From NCBI GenBank assembly GCA_945870015.1, contig CAMBQS010000261.1, positions 1-5,422 of the forward strand: a stretch of 5,422 nucleotides of DNA, given 5' to 3'. This DNA is from Desulfocicer vacuolatum DSM 3385 (GTDB lineage: Bacteria > Desulfobacterota > Desulfobacteria > Desulfobacterales > SURF-7). Each line of letters opens with the position of its first letter. Position 1 is the first letter of the stretch. Both the position numbers and the translations under genes were made by a program. The notes under the pieces are model-generated. The model was given only the letters and a program-made list of their open reading frames with translations. It did not search any database and was not told the origin of the DNA. Shown here piece by piece: positions 1 to 5,422 of this stretch.

Positions 1-779
1 CCACATCCATCCATAAGAACATTCCGGTTGCTGTTCCGGTTGTCGGGGACTGCAGGATTACACTCGCACATCTGAACGACATGGTCAGCAAGGCTGAACT
101 GGGTGATCTGGATCAAATACGGAAACCGTGGCTGGAAAAAATCCGAAAATGGAAAGAAACCACCCCGCTGCAATATGTCCAGAATGGATCGATCAAACCA
201 CAGTTTGTCGTGGAAAAAATATATGAATTGACAAAAGGAGAAGCGATTATCACCACGGAAGTCGGACAGAATCAGATGTGGGCTGCGCAGTATTACCACT
301 TTGACAAACCCAATCACTTTATCACTTCCGGAGGATTGGGATGCATGGGGTTTGGCCTGCCGGCAGCCATTGGAGCCCAGGTTGCCTGTCCGACCAAAAC
401 AGTAATTGATATTGCTGGAGATGGAAGCATCCAGATGAACAGCCAGGAGTTTGCAACTGCCGTTCAATTCAACCTGCCGGTTAAAATCGCAATTTTGAAT
501 AATGGTTTTCTCGGCATGGTAAGACAATGGCAGGAACTTTTTTATAAAAAAAATTATTCCTGGACCAATATGAGTTTTGCGCCGGATTTTGTCAAACTTG
601 CCGAAGCTTATGGAGCTGTTGGGTTACGGGCGACCCGATCAAGTGAAGTGGAACCGGTGATTCGGGAAGCACTGGCAACCCCGCGACCCGTCATCATGGA
701 TTTCCGGGTTGAGCAGGAAGAAAATGTCTATCCGATGGTTCCTGCCGGAGCTGCTATCACTGACATGATTCTTGTGTAA
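1..779 (+). CDS. ilvB: Acetolactate synthase large subunit, C-terminal part (5' truncated by window edge)
   Basis: This is the catalytic subunit of acetohydroxyacid synthase, which uses thiamine diphosphate (ThDP) to condense pyruvate with pyruvate (valine/leucine line) or with 2-oxobutyrate (isoleucine line). The reading frame is open from base 3 and begins T-S-I-H-K-N-I-P-V, matching the family's D-P-T-S-I-x-K-N segment at the end of the central domain, so the ATG at 81 is internal. About 258 residues are visible, a little under half of the usual ~560. The C-terminal ThDP-binding domain is complete: GGLGCMGFGLPAAIGA, then the ThDP/Mg motif opening with GDGS (417-428) and closing with NN (ending at 503), then GMVRQWQ, whose Trp lines the herbicide/substrate channel in homologues. 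It ends with the typical YPMVPAGAAITDMIL tail. The stop TAA lies at 777-779, followed after 29 nt by the small subunit gene. Catabolic ALS or another ThDP enzyme is unlikely given the adjacent ACT-domain partner. Confidence 0.96.
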   Translation, partial: TSIHKNIPVAVPVVGDCRITLAHLNDMVSKAELGDLDQIRKPWLEKIRKWKETTPLQYVQNGSIKPQFVVEKIYELTKGEAIITTEVGQNQMWAAQYYHFDKPNHFITSGGLGCMGFGLPAAIGAQVACPTKTVIDIAGDGSIQMNSQEFATAVQFNLPVKIAILNNGFLGMVRQWQELFYKKNYSWTNMSFAPDFVKLAEAYGAVGLRATRSSEVEPVIREALATPRPVIMDFRVEQEENVYPMVPAGAAITDMILV

Positions 780-795
780 TAACCAAGACAGGAAT

Positions 796-800
796 AAGGA
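796..800 (+). promoter_or_regulatory. Ribosome binding site that decides the ilvN start
   Basis: An AAGGA core lies 8 nt before the ATG at 809. An ATG at 802 is only one nucleotide from this site and, in its own frame, runs into TGA after four codons. The 809 start is therefore the usable one, and it gives a protein beginning at the normal N-terminus of the family. Confidence 0.6.
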
Positions 801-808
801 TATGAATA

Positions 809-1300
809 ATGACTGACAACAAACATATTTTTTCCATCCTGGTGGATAACCAGCCAGGTGTTTTATCCAGAGTTGCAGGACTGTTCAGCGGGAGGGGTTA
901 TAATATTGAAAGCCTTTGTGTCGCAGAAACCATTGATCCGGCTGTATCCCGCATTACCATGGTCACGCTGGGAGATACGCAAATTATTGAACAGATTAAA
1001 AAACAACTGTTTAAACTAATTAATGTGATCAAGGTTTACGATCTCACCACCGAGAGAAGTATCCAGCGTGAACTGATATTAATTAAGGTCACAGCCAAAG
1101 CCACTCACCGTGCTGAAATCCTCCGGATTGTGGATATTTTCAGAGCCAAGGTTGTGGATATGGGACCGGATCATTATACGATTGAAGTCACCGGAACCGA
1201 AGATAAACTGGATGCGATCATCACACAGTTAAAACCAATGGGGATTAAAAATATTGCACGATCCGGAAGAATTGCCTTGTTACGGGAACCAAAGCAGTAG
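809..1300 (+). CDS. ilvN: Acetolactate synthase small (regulatory) subunit
   Basis: This is the regulatory partner of IlvB. It activates the catalytic subunit and normally confers feedback inhibition by valine. The 163-residue length equals that of E. coli IlvH. Residues ~6-80 form the ACT domain, beginning F-S-I-L-V-D-N-Q-P-G-V-L-S-R-V and continuing GLFSGRGYNIESL. Residues ~85-160 form the small-subunit C-terminal domain, ending I-A-R-S-G-R-I-A-L-L. By alignment from memory with E. coli IlvH, the positions tied to valine binding or resistance (N11, G14, S17, N29) correspond to N14, G17, S20 and N32 here and are all kept, so valine sensitivity is expected (inference). The gene is probably cotranscribed with ilvB, 29 nt upstream. 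The 165-nt gap to ilvC contains a palindromic repeat that may change expression downstream. The symbol ilvH would be equally valid. Confidence 0.96.
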   Translation: MTDNKHIFSILVDNQPGVLSRVAGLFSGRGYNIESLCVAETIDPAVSRITMVTLGDTQIIEQIKKQLFKLINVIKVYDLTTERSIQRELILIKVTAKATHRAEILRIVDIFRAKVVDMGPDHYTIEVTGTEDKLDAIITQLKPMGIKNIARSGRIALLREPKQ

Positions 1301-1324
1301 AGCCAATTTCAAAACGATTAAAAA

Positions 1325-1399
1325 CCGTCACACCGGCGAAAGCCGGTGTCCAGAAAAGGATTGAAAATACTGGATGCCGGATCAAGTCCGGCATGATGG
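1325..1399 (+). repeat. Imperfect palindromic dispersed repeat (REP/MITE-like), two hairpins
   Basis: Two strong hairpins lie side by side. The first has an 8-bp perfect stem, ACACCGGC (1330-1337) with GCCGGTGT (1342-1349), closed by a GAAA tetraloop. The second has an 8-bp stem, ATGCCGGA (1374-1381) with TCCGGCAT (1387-1394), with a 5-nt loop. The two halves (1325-1353 and 1370-1399) are also imperfect reverse complements of each other, joined at TCCAG/CTGGA around a 16-nt A-rich centre, so the whole unit can fold as one long cruciform. Read on the minus strand it gives the peptides MPDLIRHP and TPAFAGVT, which I recognise as common spurious translations of a widespread bacterial intergenic repeat. 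No T-run follows the second hairpin directly, so it is not a clear intrinsic terminator. Copy number cannot be judged from one window. Confidence 0.8.
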
Positions 1400-1465
1400 A
1401 ATTATAGTATTTATTTGCAGGGTTAACAGTTATTTTTTTACTAAAAACATCAGAGGAGATCAATC
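1400..1465 (+). promoter_or_regulatory. AT-rich leader of ilvC with strong ribosome binding site
   Basis: After the palindromic repeat the spacer turns strongly AT-rich, with a seven-T run at 1433-1439, and ends in the ilvC ribosome binding site AGGAG (1454-1458), 7 nt before the ATG. A TATAGT hexamer (1403-1408) resembles a -10 box but has no convincing -35 partner. TTGCAG (1415-1420) is a possible -35 but has only a poor -10 at 17 nt. A separate ilvC promoter is possible but not demonstrated. Confidence 0.25.
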
Positions 1466-2518
1466 ATGCCGACAATTAATTTCGGAGGAGTAAAGGAAGA
1501 TATCGTAACATCAGAAGAGTTCTCTCTAGAAAAAGCCAGAGAGGTATTGAAAAATGAAATTATTACTGTTCTGGGTTACGGTGTTCAAGGCCCTGCCCAG
1601 GCATTGAACCTGAAAGACAATGGTTTTGAAGTAATCATTGGCCAGATTGAGGGGGATGCCTATTGGAAAAAAGCCATATTGGACGGTTTTGTTCCCGGCA
1701 AGACGCTGTTTCCGATCGAAGAAGCCGCAAAAAAAGGCACCATCATCAAAATGCTGTTATCAGATGCAGGGCAAAAAGCGGTCTGGCCAGAAATTAAAAA
1801 ATGCCTGAATGAAGGAGATGCTCTCTACTTCTCTCATGGATTTTCCATTGTCTACAAAGATCAGACAAAGGTTATCCCTCCGGAAAACATTGATGTAATT
1901 CTGGTTGCGCCAAAAGGTTCCGGCACGAACGTCCGAAGGAATTTTCTGGATGGCAGTGGAATCAATTCAAGCTATGCTGTTCATCAGGATTTTACCGGAC
2001 GTGCCACGGAAAGAACGCTGGCTCTTGGAATCGCAATTGGATCAGGTTACCTCTTCCCTACTACCTTTGAGTCGGAAGTTTACAGCGATCTTACCGGAGA
2101 GAGAGGGGTTCTCATGGGATGCCTTGCCGGAACAATGGAAGCACAATATAATGTTCTGAGAAAGAATGGGCACTCCCCCAGTGAAGCATTTAATGAAACC
2201 GTTGAAGAACTCACCCAGAGCCTGATCCGCCTTGTGGCGGAAAACGGAATGGATTGGATGTTTTCAAACTGCAGCCAGACGGCCCAAAGAGGTGCTCTGG
2301 ACTGGTCACCCAAATTCCGGGATGCTGTTGCACCGGTATTTGATGAGCTTTATGACCGTGTGAAATCCGGAAAGGAAACGGAAAGAGTTCTTTCGGTAAG
2401 CAGTGCTCCGGACTACGCGGAAAAGCTTAGCAAAGAATTGGAAGTATTAAGAAACTCTGAAATGTGGAGAGCCGGTGCTGCGGTCAGGGCGTTACGGCCT
2501 GAAAACCGGAAAAAATAA
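1466..2518 (+). CDS. ilvC: Ketol-acid reductoisomerase (KARI), predicted NADH-preferring
   Basis: This enzyme catalyses Mg-dependent isomerisation and NAD(P)H reduction of 2-acetolactate and 2-aceto-2-hydroxybutyrate to the dihydroxy acids. The N-terminal Rossmann domain (about residues 1-190) carries LGYGVQG with the GxGxxG nucleotide motif at 37-42, the active-site His at 124 (YFSHGF) and Lys at 150 (VAPKGSG). The C-terminal domain carries the metal ligands D208 and E212 (SDLTGER), then E244 and E248 (FNETVEEL), and the substrate Ser at about 270 (SQTAQRG). All catalytic residues are present, and 350 residues is normal for a single-knot enzyme. The N-terminus (INFGGVKEDIV) and the stretch SPSEAFNETVEELTQSL resemble the KARI subgroup I know best from Bacteroidetes rather than the E. 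coli or short actinobacterial/firmicute types. The cofactor loop after strand 2 reads I61-E62-G63-D64-A65-Y66-W67, where relatives typically have Arg/Lys and Ser, suggesting NADH use (inference). The start is supported by AGGAG 7 nt upstream. Confidence 0.97.
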   Translation: MPTINFGGVKEDIVTSEEFSLEKAREVLKNEIITVLGYGVQGPAQALNLKDNGFEVIIGQIEGDAYWKKAILDGFVPGKTLFPIEEAAKKGTIIKMLLSDAGQKAVWPEIKKCLNEGDALYFSHGFSIVYKDQTKVIPPENIDVILVAPKGSGTNVRRNFLDGSGINSSYAVHQDFTGRATERTLALGIAIGSGYLFPTTFESEVYSDLTGERGVLMGCLAGTMEAQYNVLRKNGHSPSEAFNETVEELTQSLIRLVAENGMDWMFSNCSQTAQRGALDWSPKFRDAVAPVFDELYDRVKSGKETERVLSVSSAPDYAEKLSKELEVLRNSEMWRAGAAVRALRPENRKK

Positions 2519-2528
2519 CATTTACAGA

Positions 2529-2603
2529 TTCGCCCGTTTCCCTGCTACTCAGTGGATATGGAAATTTATTGCCACAAAACTACTCAACCGGATAACGGGC
2601 GAA
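2529..2603 (+). repeat. Long-spaced inverted repeat in the ilvC-cimA gap
   Basis: TTCGCCCGTT (2529-2538) is perfectly complementary to AACGGGCGAA (2594-2603). Three more pairs (TCC 2539-2541 with GGA 2590-2592) extend it to 13 bp with T2593 bulged. The arms enclose about 50 nt that contain a weak inner GTGG/CCAC pairing (2552-2555 with 2572-2575) and a direct repeat CTACTCA (2545-2551 and 2580-2586). No T-run follows, so an ordinary intrinsic terminator is unlikely. It may be an mRNA-stabilising or processing structure, or the remains of a small element with terminal inverted repeats. Confidence 0.5.
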
Positions 2604-2637
2604 CCGGCAAACTATTCTAAAAATAAAAGAGCTGCAC

Positions 2638-4236
2638 ATGGACTCAATCCAGATATACGATACAACTCTCCGGGACGGAACCCAGGGAGAAAATATCAGC
2701 TTTACAGTGGAAGAAAAAATCAGAATCGCCCACAAGCTTGATGATTTGGGTATTCATTATATTGAGGGCGGCTGGCCAGGTTCCAATCCAAGGGACATGC
2801 AATTTTTCAAACTTGCGGAAAAAGATTCGTTTCAGACATCCCGCATAACAGCATTTGGTTCCACCCGGAAGCCGGGGATTTCTCCGTCCAAGGATAAAAA
2901 TCTTCTTTCATTATTGGAAAGCAATGCCCCGGCGATTACCATCTTCGGAAAAACATGGGATTTTCATATTGAACAGATCATGGATACCTCCCTGGAAGAA
3001 AACCTCGCAATGATTAAAGAGAGTATTCTTTTCCTGAAGGAAAGCAGACGGGAGGTGATATATGATGCCGAACATTTTTTTGACGGATACAAGGAAAACA
3101 GGGATTATGCCATAGAAACCCTGAAGACGGCATTTGAAAGTGGTGTGGATTGCATTACGCTCTGTGATACAAACGGCGGTACCCTTCCCTTTGAAATAAC
3201 AGCGATCACAAAGGATGTCCGAAAAGTTTTTCAGATCGAATCATCTCAATCCAGTACTCCTCTGAAAATCGGCATTCATGCGCATAATGACTGTGGCATG
3301 GCCGTAGCCAATTCGATTGCCGCTGTGCAGGAAGGAATAACAGTGGTTCATGGAACCATCAATGGATATGGAGAGCGGTGTGGCAATGCCGATCTGATAA
3401 CAATCATTCCGATTCTTTGTATCAAAATGGGCTATCCCTCTATCTCTGAAGAAAATCTGAAAAAATTACGCAAATTATCCAGATATGTCAGTGAGATTGC
3501 AAACATGATTCCCCTCAGCACCAGACCTTTTGTCGGAAAGAGTTCTTTTGCGCATAAAGGAGGAATTCATGCAAATGCAATTATGAAGGTCCCGAGAGCA
3601 TATGAGCATATGGATCCGGAACTGGTCGGCAACAAACGCCGCGTTCTTGTATCCGACCTTTCCGGTAAAAGCAATATCGAATACAAGGCCAAGGAGCTGG
3701 GGATCGATCTCACGGATGAAGCAATCGATTATCGAAAAATAGTAACTGAAATTAAAAACATGGAGATGGAAGGATATCAATTTGAAGCAGCAGACGGATC
3801 ACTTCAGATTTTGATGCAAAAATTCACGGATCAGTTTGCTCCGCAGTTTGAATTGATCTCTTTCCGGGTTACCGTTGAAAAGAATAAAGACCGTCCTTGC
3901 TCATCGCATGCCATGATCAAGATATCTGTAAAGGGTCAGGAGGAAATTACCGCAGCAGAGGGAAATGGCCCGGTAAGTGCGCTGGATAACGCAATGCGAA
4001 AAGCATTGGGTAAATTTTTCACGGATCTTAACCTCATGCACCTGGTTGATTTTAAAGTCCGGGTAATGGATGGAAGGGATGGCACATCTGCAAAAGTCAG
4101 GGTATTAATTGAGTCAAGGGATGAAGACAGCTTATGGAGCACCATCGGTGTTTCAGAAGATATCATTGAAGCCAGTTGGCAGGCCCTTGCAGATAGTTTT
4201 CACTATAAACTGTCACACAACCTAAATCGATCATAA
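2638..4236 (+). CDS. cimA: (R)-citramalate synthase
   Basis: This enzyme condenses pyruvate with acetyl-CoA to (R)-citramalate, the first step of the threonine-independent route to 2-oxobutyrate and isoleucine. It is a DRE-TIM metallolyase. The N-terminal barrel opens with YDTTLRDGTQGE (catalytic R12, metal ligand D13) and has the metal motif H214-A-H216-N-D, the loop NGYGERCGNADL (242-252) and FAHKGGIHANA (304-314). GERCGN, in place of LeuA's GERAGN, and the C-terminal signature ASWQALADSFHYKL (512-525) indicate the CimA family rather than isopropylmalate or homocitrate synthase. Residues ~385-525 form the LeuA-type allosteric dimer domain, usually the site of isoleucine feedback. The 532-residue length is normal. 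The start fits the family N-terminus, with a modest AAAGAG ribosome site 6 nt upstream. The stop is 14 nt before leuA, implying cotranscription. The product needs LeuCD and LeuB, which are not in the window. Confidence 0.95.
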   Translation: MDSIQIYDTTLRDGTQGENISFTVEEKIRIAHKLDDLGIHYIEGGWPGSNPRDMQFFKLAEKDSFQTSRITAFGSTRKPGISPSKDKNLLSLLESNAPAITIFGKTWDFHIEQIMDTSLEENLAMIKESILFLKESRREVIYDAEHFFDGYKENRDYAIETLKTAFESGVDCITLCDTNGGTLPFEITAITKDVRKVFQIESSQSSTPLKIGIHAHNDCGMAVANSIAAVQEGITVVHGTINGYGERCGNADLITIIPILCIKMGYPSISEENLKKLRKLSRYVSEIANMIPLSTRPFVGKSSFAHKGGIHANAIMKVPRAYEHMDPELVGNKRRVLVSDLSGKSNIEYKAKELGIDLTDEAIDYRKIVTEIKNMEMEGYQFEAADGSLQILMQKFTDQFAPQFELISFRVTVEKNKDRPCSSHAMIKISVKGQEEITAAEGNGPVSALDNAMRKALGKFFTDLNLMHLVDFKVRVMDGRDGTSAKVRVLIESRDEDSLWSTIGVSEDIIEASWQALADSFHYKLSHNLNRS

Positions 4237-4250
4237 ATTTTGGAGAAAAT

Positions 4251-5422
4251 ATGAGTGATATTGTAAAAATCTTCGACACCACATTGAGGGATGGAGAGCA
4301 GTCTCCGGGAGCAAGCATGAATACAGCAGAGAAACTCCGGATTGCCACTCAACTTGAAAAACTGGGTGTGGATGTTATTGAAGCGGGTTTTCCGGCTGCA
4401 TCGGAAGGCGATTTTGAAGCGGTTTCACAGATTGCCAAAAAAATAACAACCTGTGAAATTGCAGGACTTTGTCGCACTTCAAAAAGTGATATTGATCGTG
4501 CATGGGCTGCGATCTCTCATGCAGCCAGACCCCGGATACACACCTTTATCGCTACTTCTGATATTCACATGAAATATAAGCTGAATATGGGGCGGGAAGC
4601 CGTTATCAAGGCAACCATTGAAGCTGTTTCCTATTCAAAGAAATTGACCGACAGCGTGGAGTTCTCTGCTGAAGACGGATCGAGAAGTGACCGGGATTTT
4701 TTATGCAAGGTTTTTGAGGCTGCCATATCCGCCGGTGCGACCACGATCAACCTTCCGGACACAGTTGGGTATGCGATTCCCCATGAATTTGCAGAGCTTG
4801 TTAAATATGTAATAAAAAATACCTCCAATATCGACAAGGCATTACTGAGTGTCCATTGCCACAATGATCTTGGACTTGCGACTGCCAATACATTGGCTGC
4901 AATCGCCGCCGGAGCCAGGCAGGCGGAAGTAACCATTAACGGAATCGGAGAAAGAGCCGGTAATACTTCCATGGAGGAAGTGGTTATGGCCCTGAAGACA
5001 AGGCCCAATTTTTTTCCAATGACCACCAATATTGACAGTACAAAAATTTATCCCATCAGTCGCCTGGTCAGCATGATTACCGGAATCATTGTTCAACCCA
5101 ACAAGGCAATCGTAGGAGCCAATGCGTTTGCACATGAAGCAGGAATTCATCAGGATGGTGTGTTAAAAAATCCCATGACATACGAAATCATGCAGCCGGA
5201 AACCATTGGCCTCACAAGCAATAAGCTCATTCTCGGAAAGCATTCCGGCAGGCATGCGTTAAAGTCACACCTGAAAGAGATGGGCTATGACCTCTCTGAT
5301 GAGGAACTCAATCTTATTTTTTCAAAATTCAAGGAACTTGCAGATAAGAAAAAACATGTCCTTGATGAAGATCTGGAGGCCTTGGTGAATGAGGGTATAT
5401 TGCGAACAACCGATATCTTTTG
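4251..5422 (+). CDS. leuA: 2-isopropylmalate synthase, N-terminal part (3' truncated by window edge)
   Basis: This enzyme condenses 2-oxoisovalerate with acetyl-CoA to 2-isopropylmalate, the committed step to leucine. I translated 390 complete codons without a stop, ending ILRTTDIF at the window edge; the family is usually ~500-520 residues. The barrel shows FDTTLRDGEQSPGASM (R13, metal ligand D14), IEAGFPA (43-49), H202-C-H204-N-D as metal site, and NGIGERAGNTS (230-240). FAHEAGIHQDG (293-303) and GKHSGRHA (329-336) follow in the linker region. These are the classical LeuA forms, distinct from the CimA variants next door. The C-terminal leucine-binding regulatory domain lies outside the window, so feedback sensitivity cannot be judged. 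GGAG at 4242-4245 is 5 nt before the ATG. The tight 14-nt spacing after cimA suggests translational coupling or at least a shared message. Confidence 0.96.
   Translation, partial: MSDIVKIFDTTLRDGEQSPGASMNTAEKLRIATQLEKLGVDVIEAGFPAASEGDFEAVSQIAKKITTCEIAGLCRTSKSDIDRAWAAISHAARPRIHTFIATSDIHMKYKLNMGREAVIKATIEAVSYSKKLTDSVEFSAEDGSRSDRDFLCKVFEAAISAGATTINLPDTVGYAIPHEFAELVKYVIKNTSNIDKALLSVHCHNDLGLATANTLAAIAAGARQAEVTINGIGERAGNTSMEEVVMALKTRPNFFPMTTNIDSTKIYPISRLVSMITGIIVQPNKAIVGANAFAHEAGIHQDGVLKNPMTYEIMQPETIGLTSNKLILGKHSGRHALKSHLKEMGYDLSDEELNLIFSKFKELADKKKHVLDEDLEALVNEGILRTTDIF

Noticed and set aside
538..553. T6-AT-A8 tract inside ilvB as a possible slippage or frameshift site
   Set aside because: The reading frame is intact through it and encodes the conserved QELFYKKNYSW segment, so there is no sign of a frameshift or programmed slippage.
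1374..1439. Intrinsic terminator after ilvN formed by the second hairpin and the T-run at 1433-1439
   Set aside because: The T-run starts about 39 nt after the hairpin stem ends, too far for a normal rho-independent terminator, and no stable hairpin sits directly before it.
1245..1463. Minus-strand 72-codon reading frame containing MPDLIRHP and TPAFAGVT
   Set aside because: It overlaps the ilvN 3' end and is a translation of the palindromic repeat plus AT-rich leader. These peptides are a typical by-product of dispersed repeats, and no domain or ribosome site supports a gene.
2475..2741. Plus-strand 88-codon frame bridging ilvC and cimA
   Set aside because: It overlaps well-supported coding sequence of both ilvC and cimA in another frame and its product resembles no family; it is a shadow frame.
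3475..5150. Several minus-strand frames within cimA and leuA (3475-3780, 3936-4166, 4163-4348, 4631-5029, 4842-5150)
   Set aside because: All lie antisense to strongly conserved enzyme genes and show no recognisable domains, so they are opposite-strand shadows.

Overview
This window is a co-directional, plus-strand branched-chain amino acid biosynthesis cluster. It contains the 3' part of ilvB (acetolactate synthase large subunit), ilvN/ilvH (its regulatory small subunit), ilvC (ketol-acid reductoisomerase, KARI), cimA ((R)-citramalate synthase) and the 5' three quarters of leuA (2-isopropylmalate synthase). Base composition is moderate, with no strong skew. The gene order, the citramalate route to isoleucine, and a dispersed palindromic repeat of a kind I associate with proteobacterial and desulfobacterial genomes suggest an anaerobic Desulfobacterota-like (former Deltaproteobacteria) organism. 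This is inference; nothing here fixes the taxon.

Layout: 1-779 ilvB (5' end outside the window); 780-808 short spacer with a ribosome binding site; 809-1300 ilvN; 1301-1465 spacer holding a ~75-bp imperfect palindromic repeat made of two hairpins, then an AT-rich leader; 1466-2518 ilvC; 2519-2637 spacer with a 10-bp perfect inverted repeat (13 bp with one bulge) spanning 75 bp; 2638-4236 cimA; 4237-4250 a 14-nt spacer; 4251-5422 leuA (3' end outside the window). No RNA gene, CRISPR array, transposase or minus-strand gene can be supported, and no gene-free stretch exceeds 300 bases.

How the genes work together: IlvB/IlvN make 2-acetolactate (valine and leucine line) or 2-aceto-2-hydroxybutyrate (isoleucine line), and IlvC isomerises and reduces both. 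CimA makes the isoleucine precursor 2-oxobutyrate possible from pyruvate and acetyl-CoA without threonine. LeuA commits 2-oxoisovalerate to leucine. CimA and LeuA products are normally processed by the same LeuCD and LeuB enzymes. Those genes and ilvD are not in this window.

The pathway is ordinary and I do not see an undescribed system. The most interesting detail is in IlvC. Its cofactor-specificity loop (residues 61-67, I-E-G-D-A-Y-W) lacks the basic and serine residues typical of NADPH-dependent enzymes and carries acidic residues instead, which predicts NADH preference. The two intergenic inverted-repeat structures are the other points worth checking.
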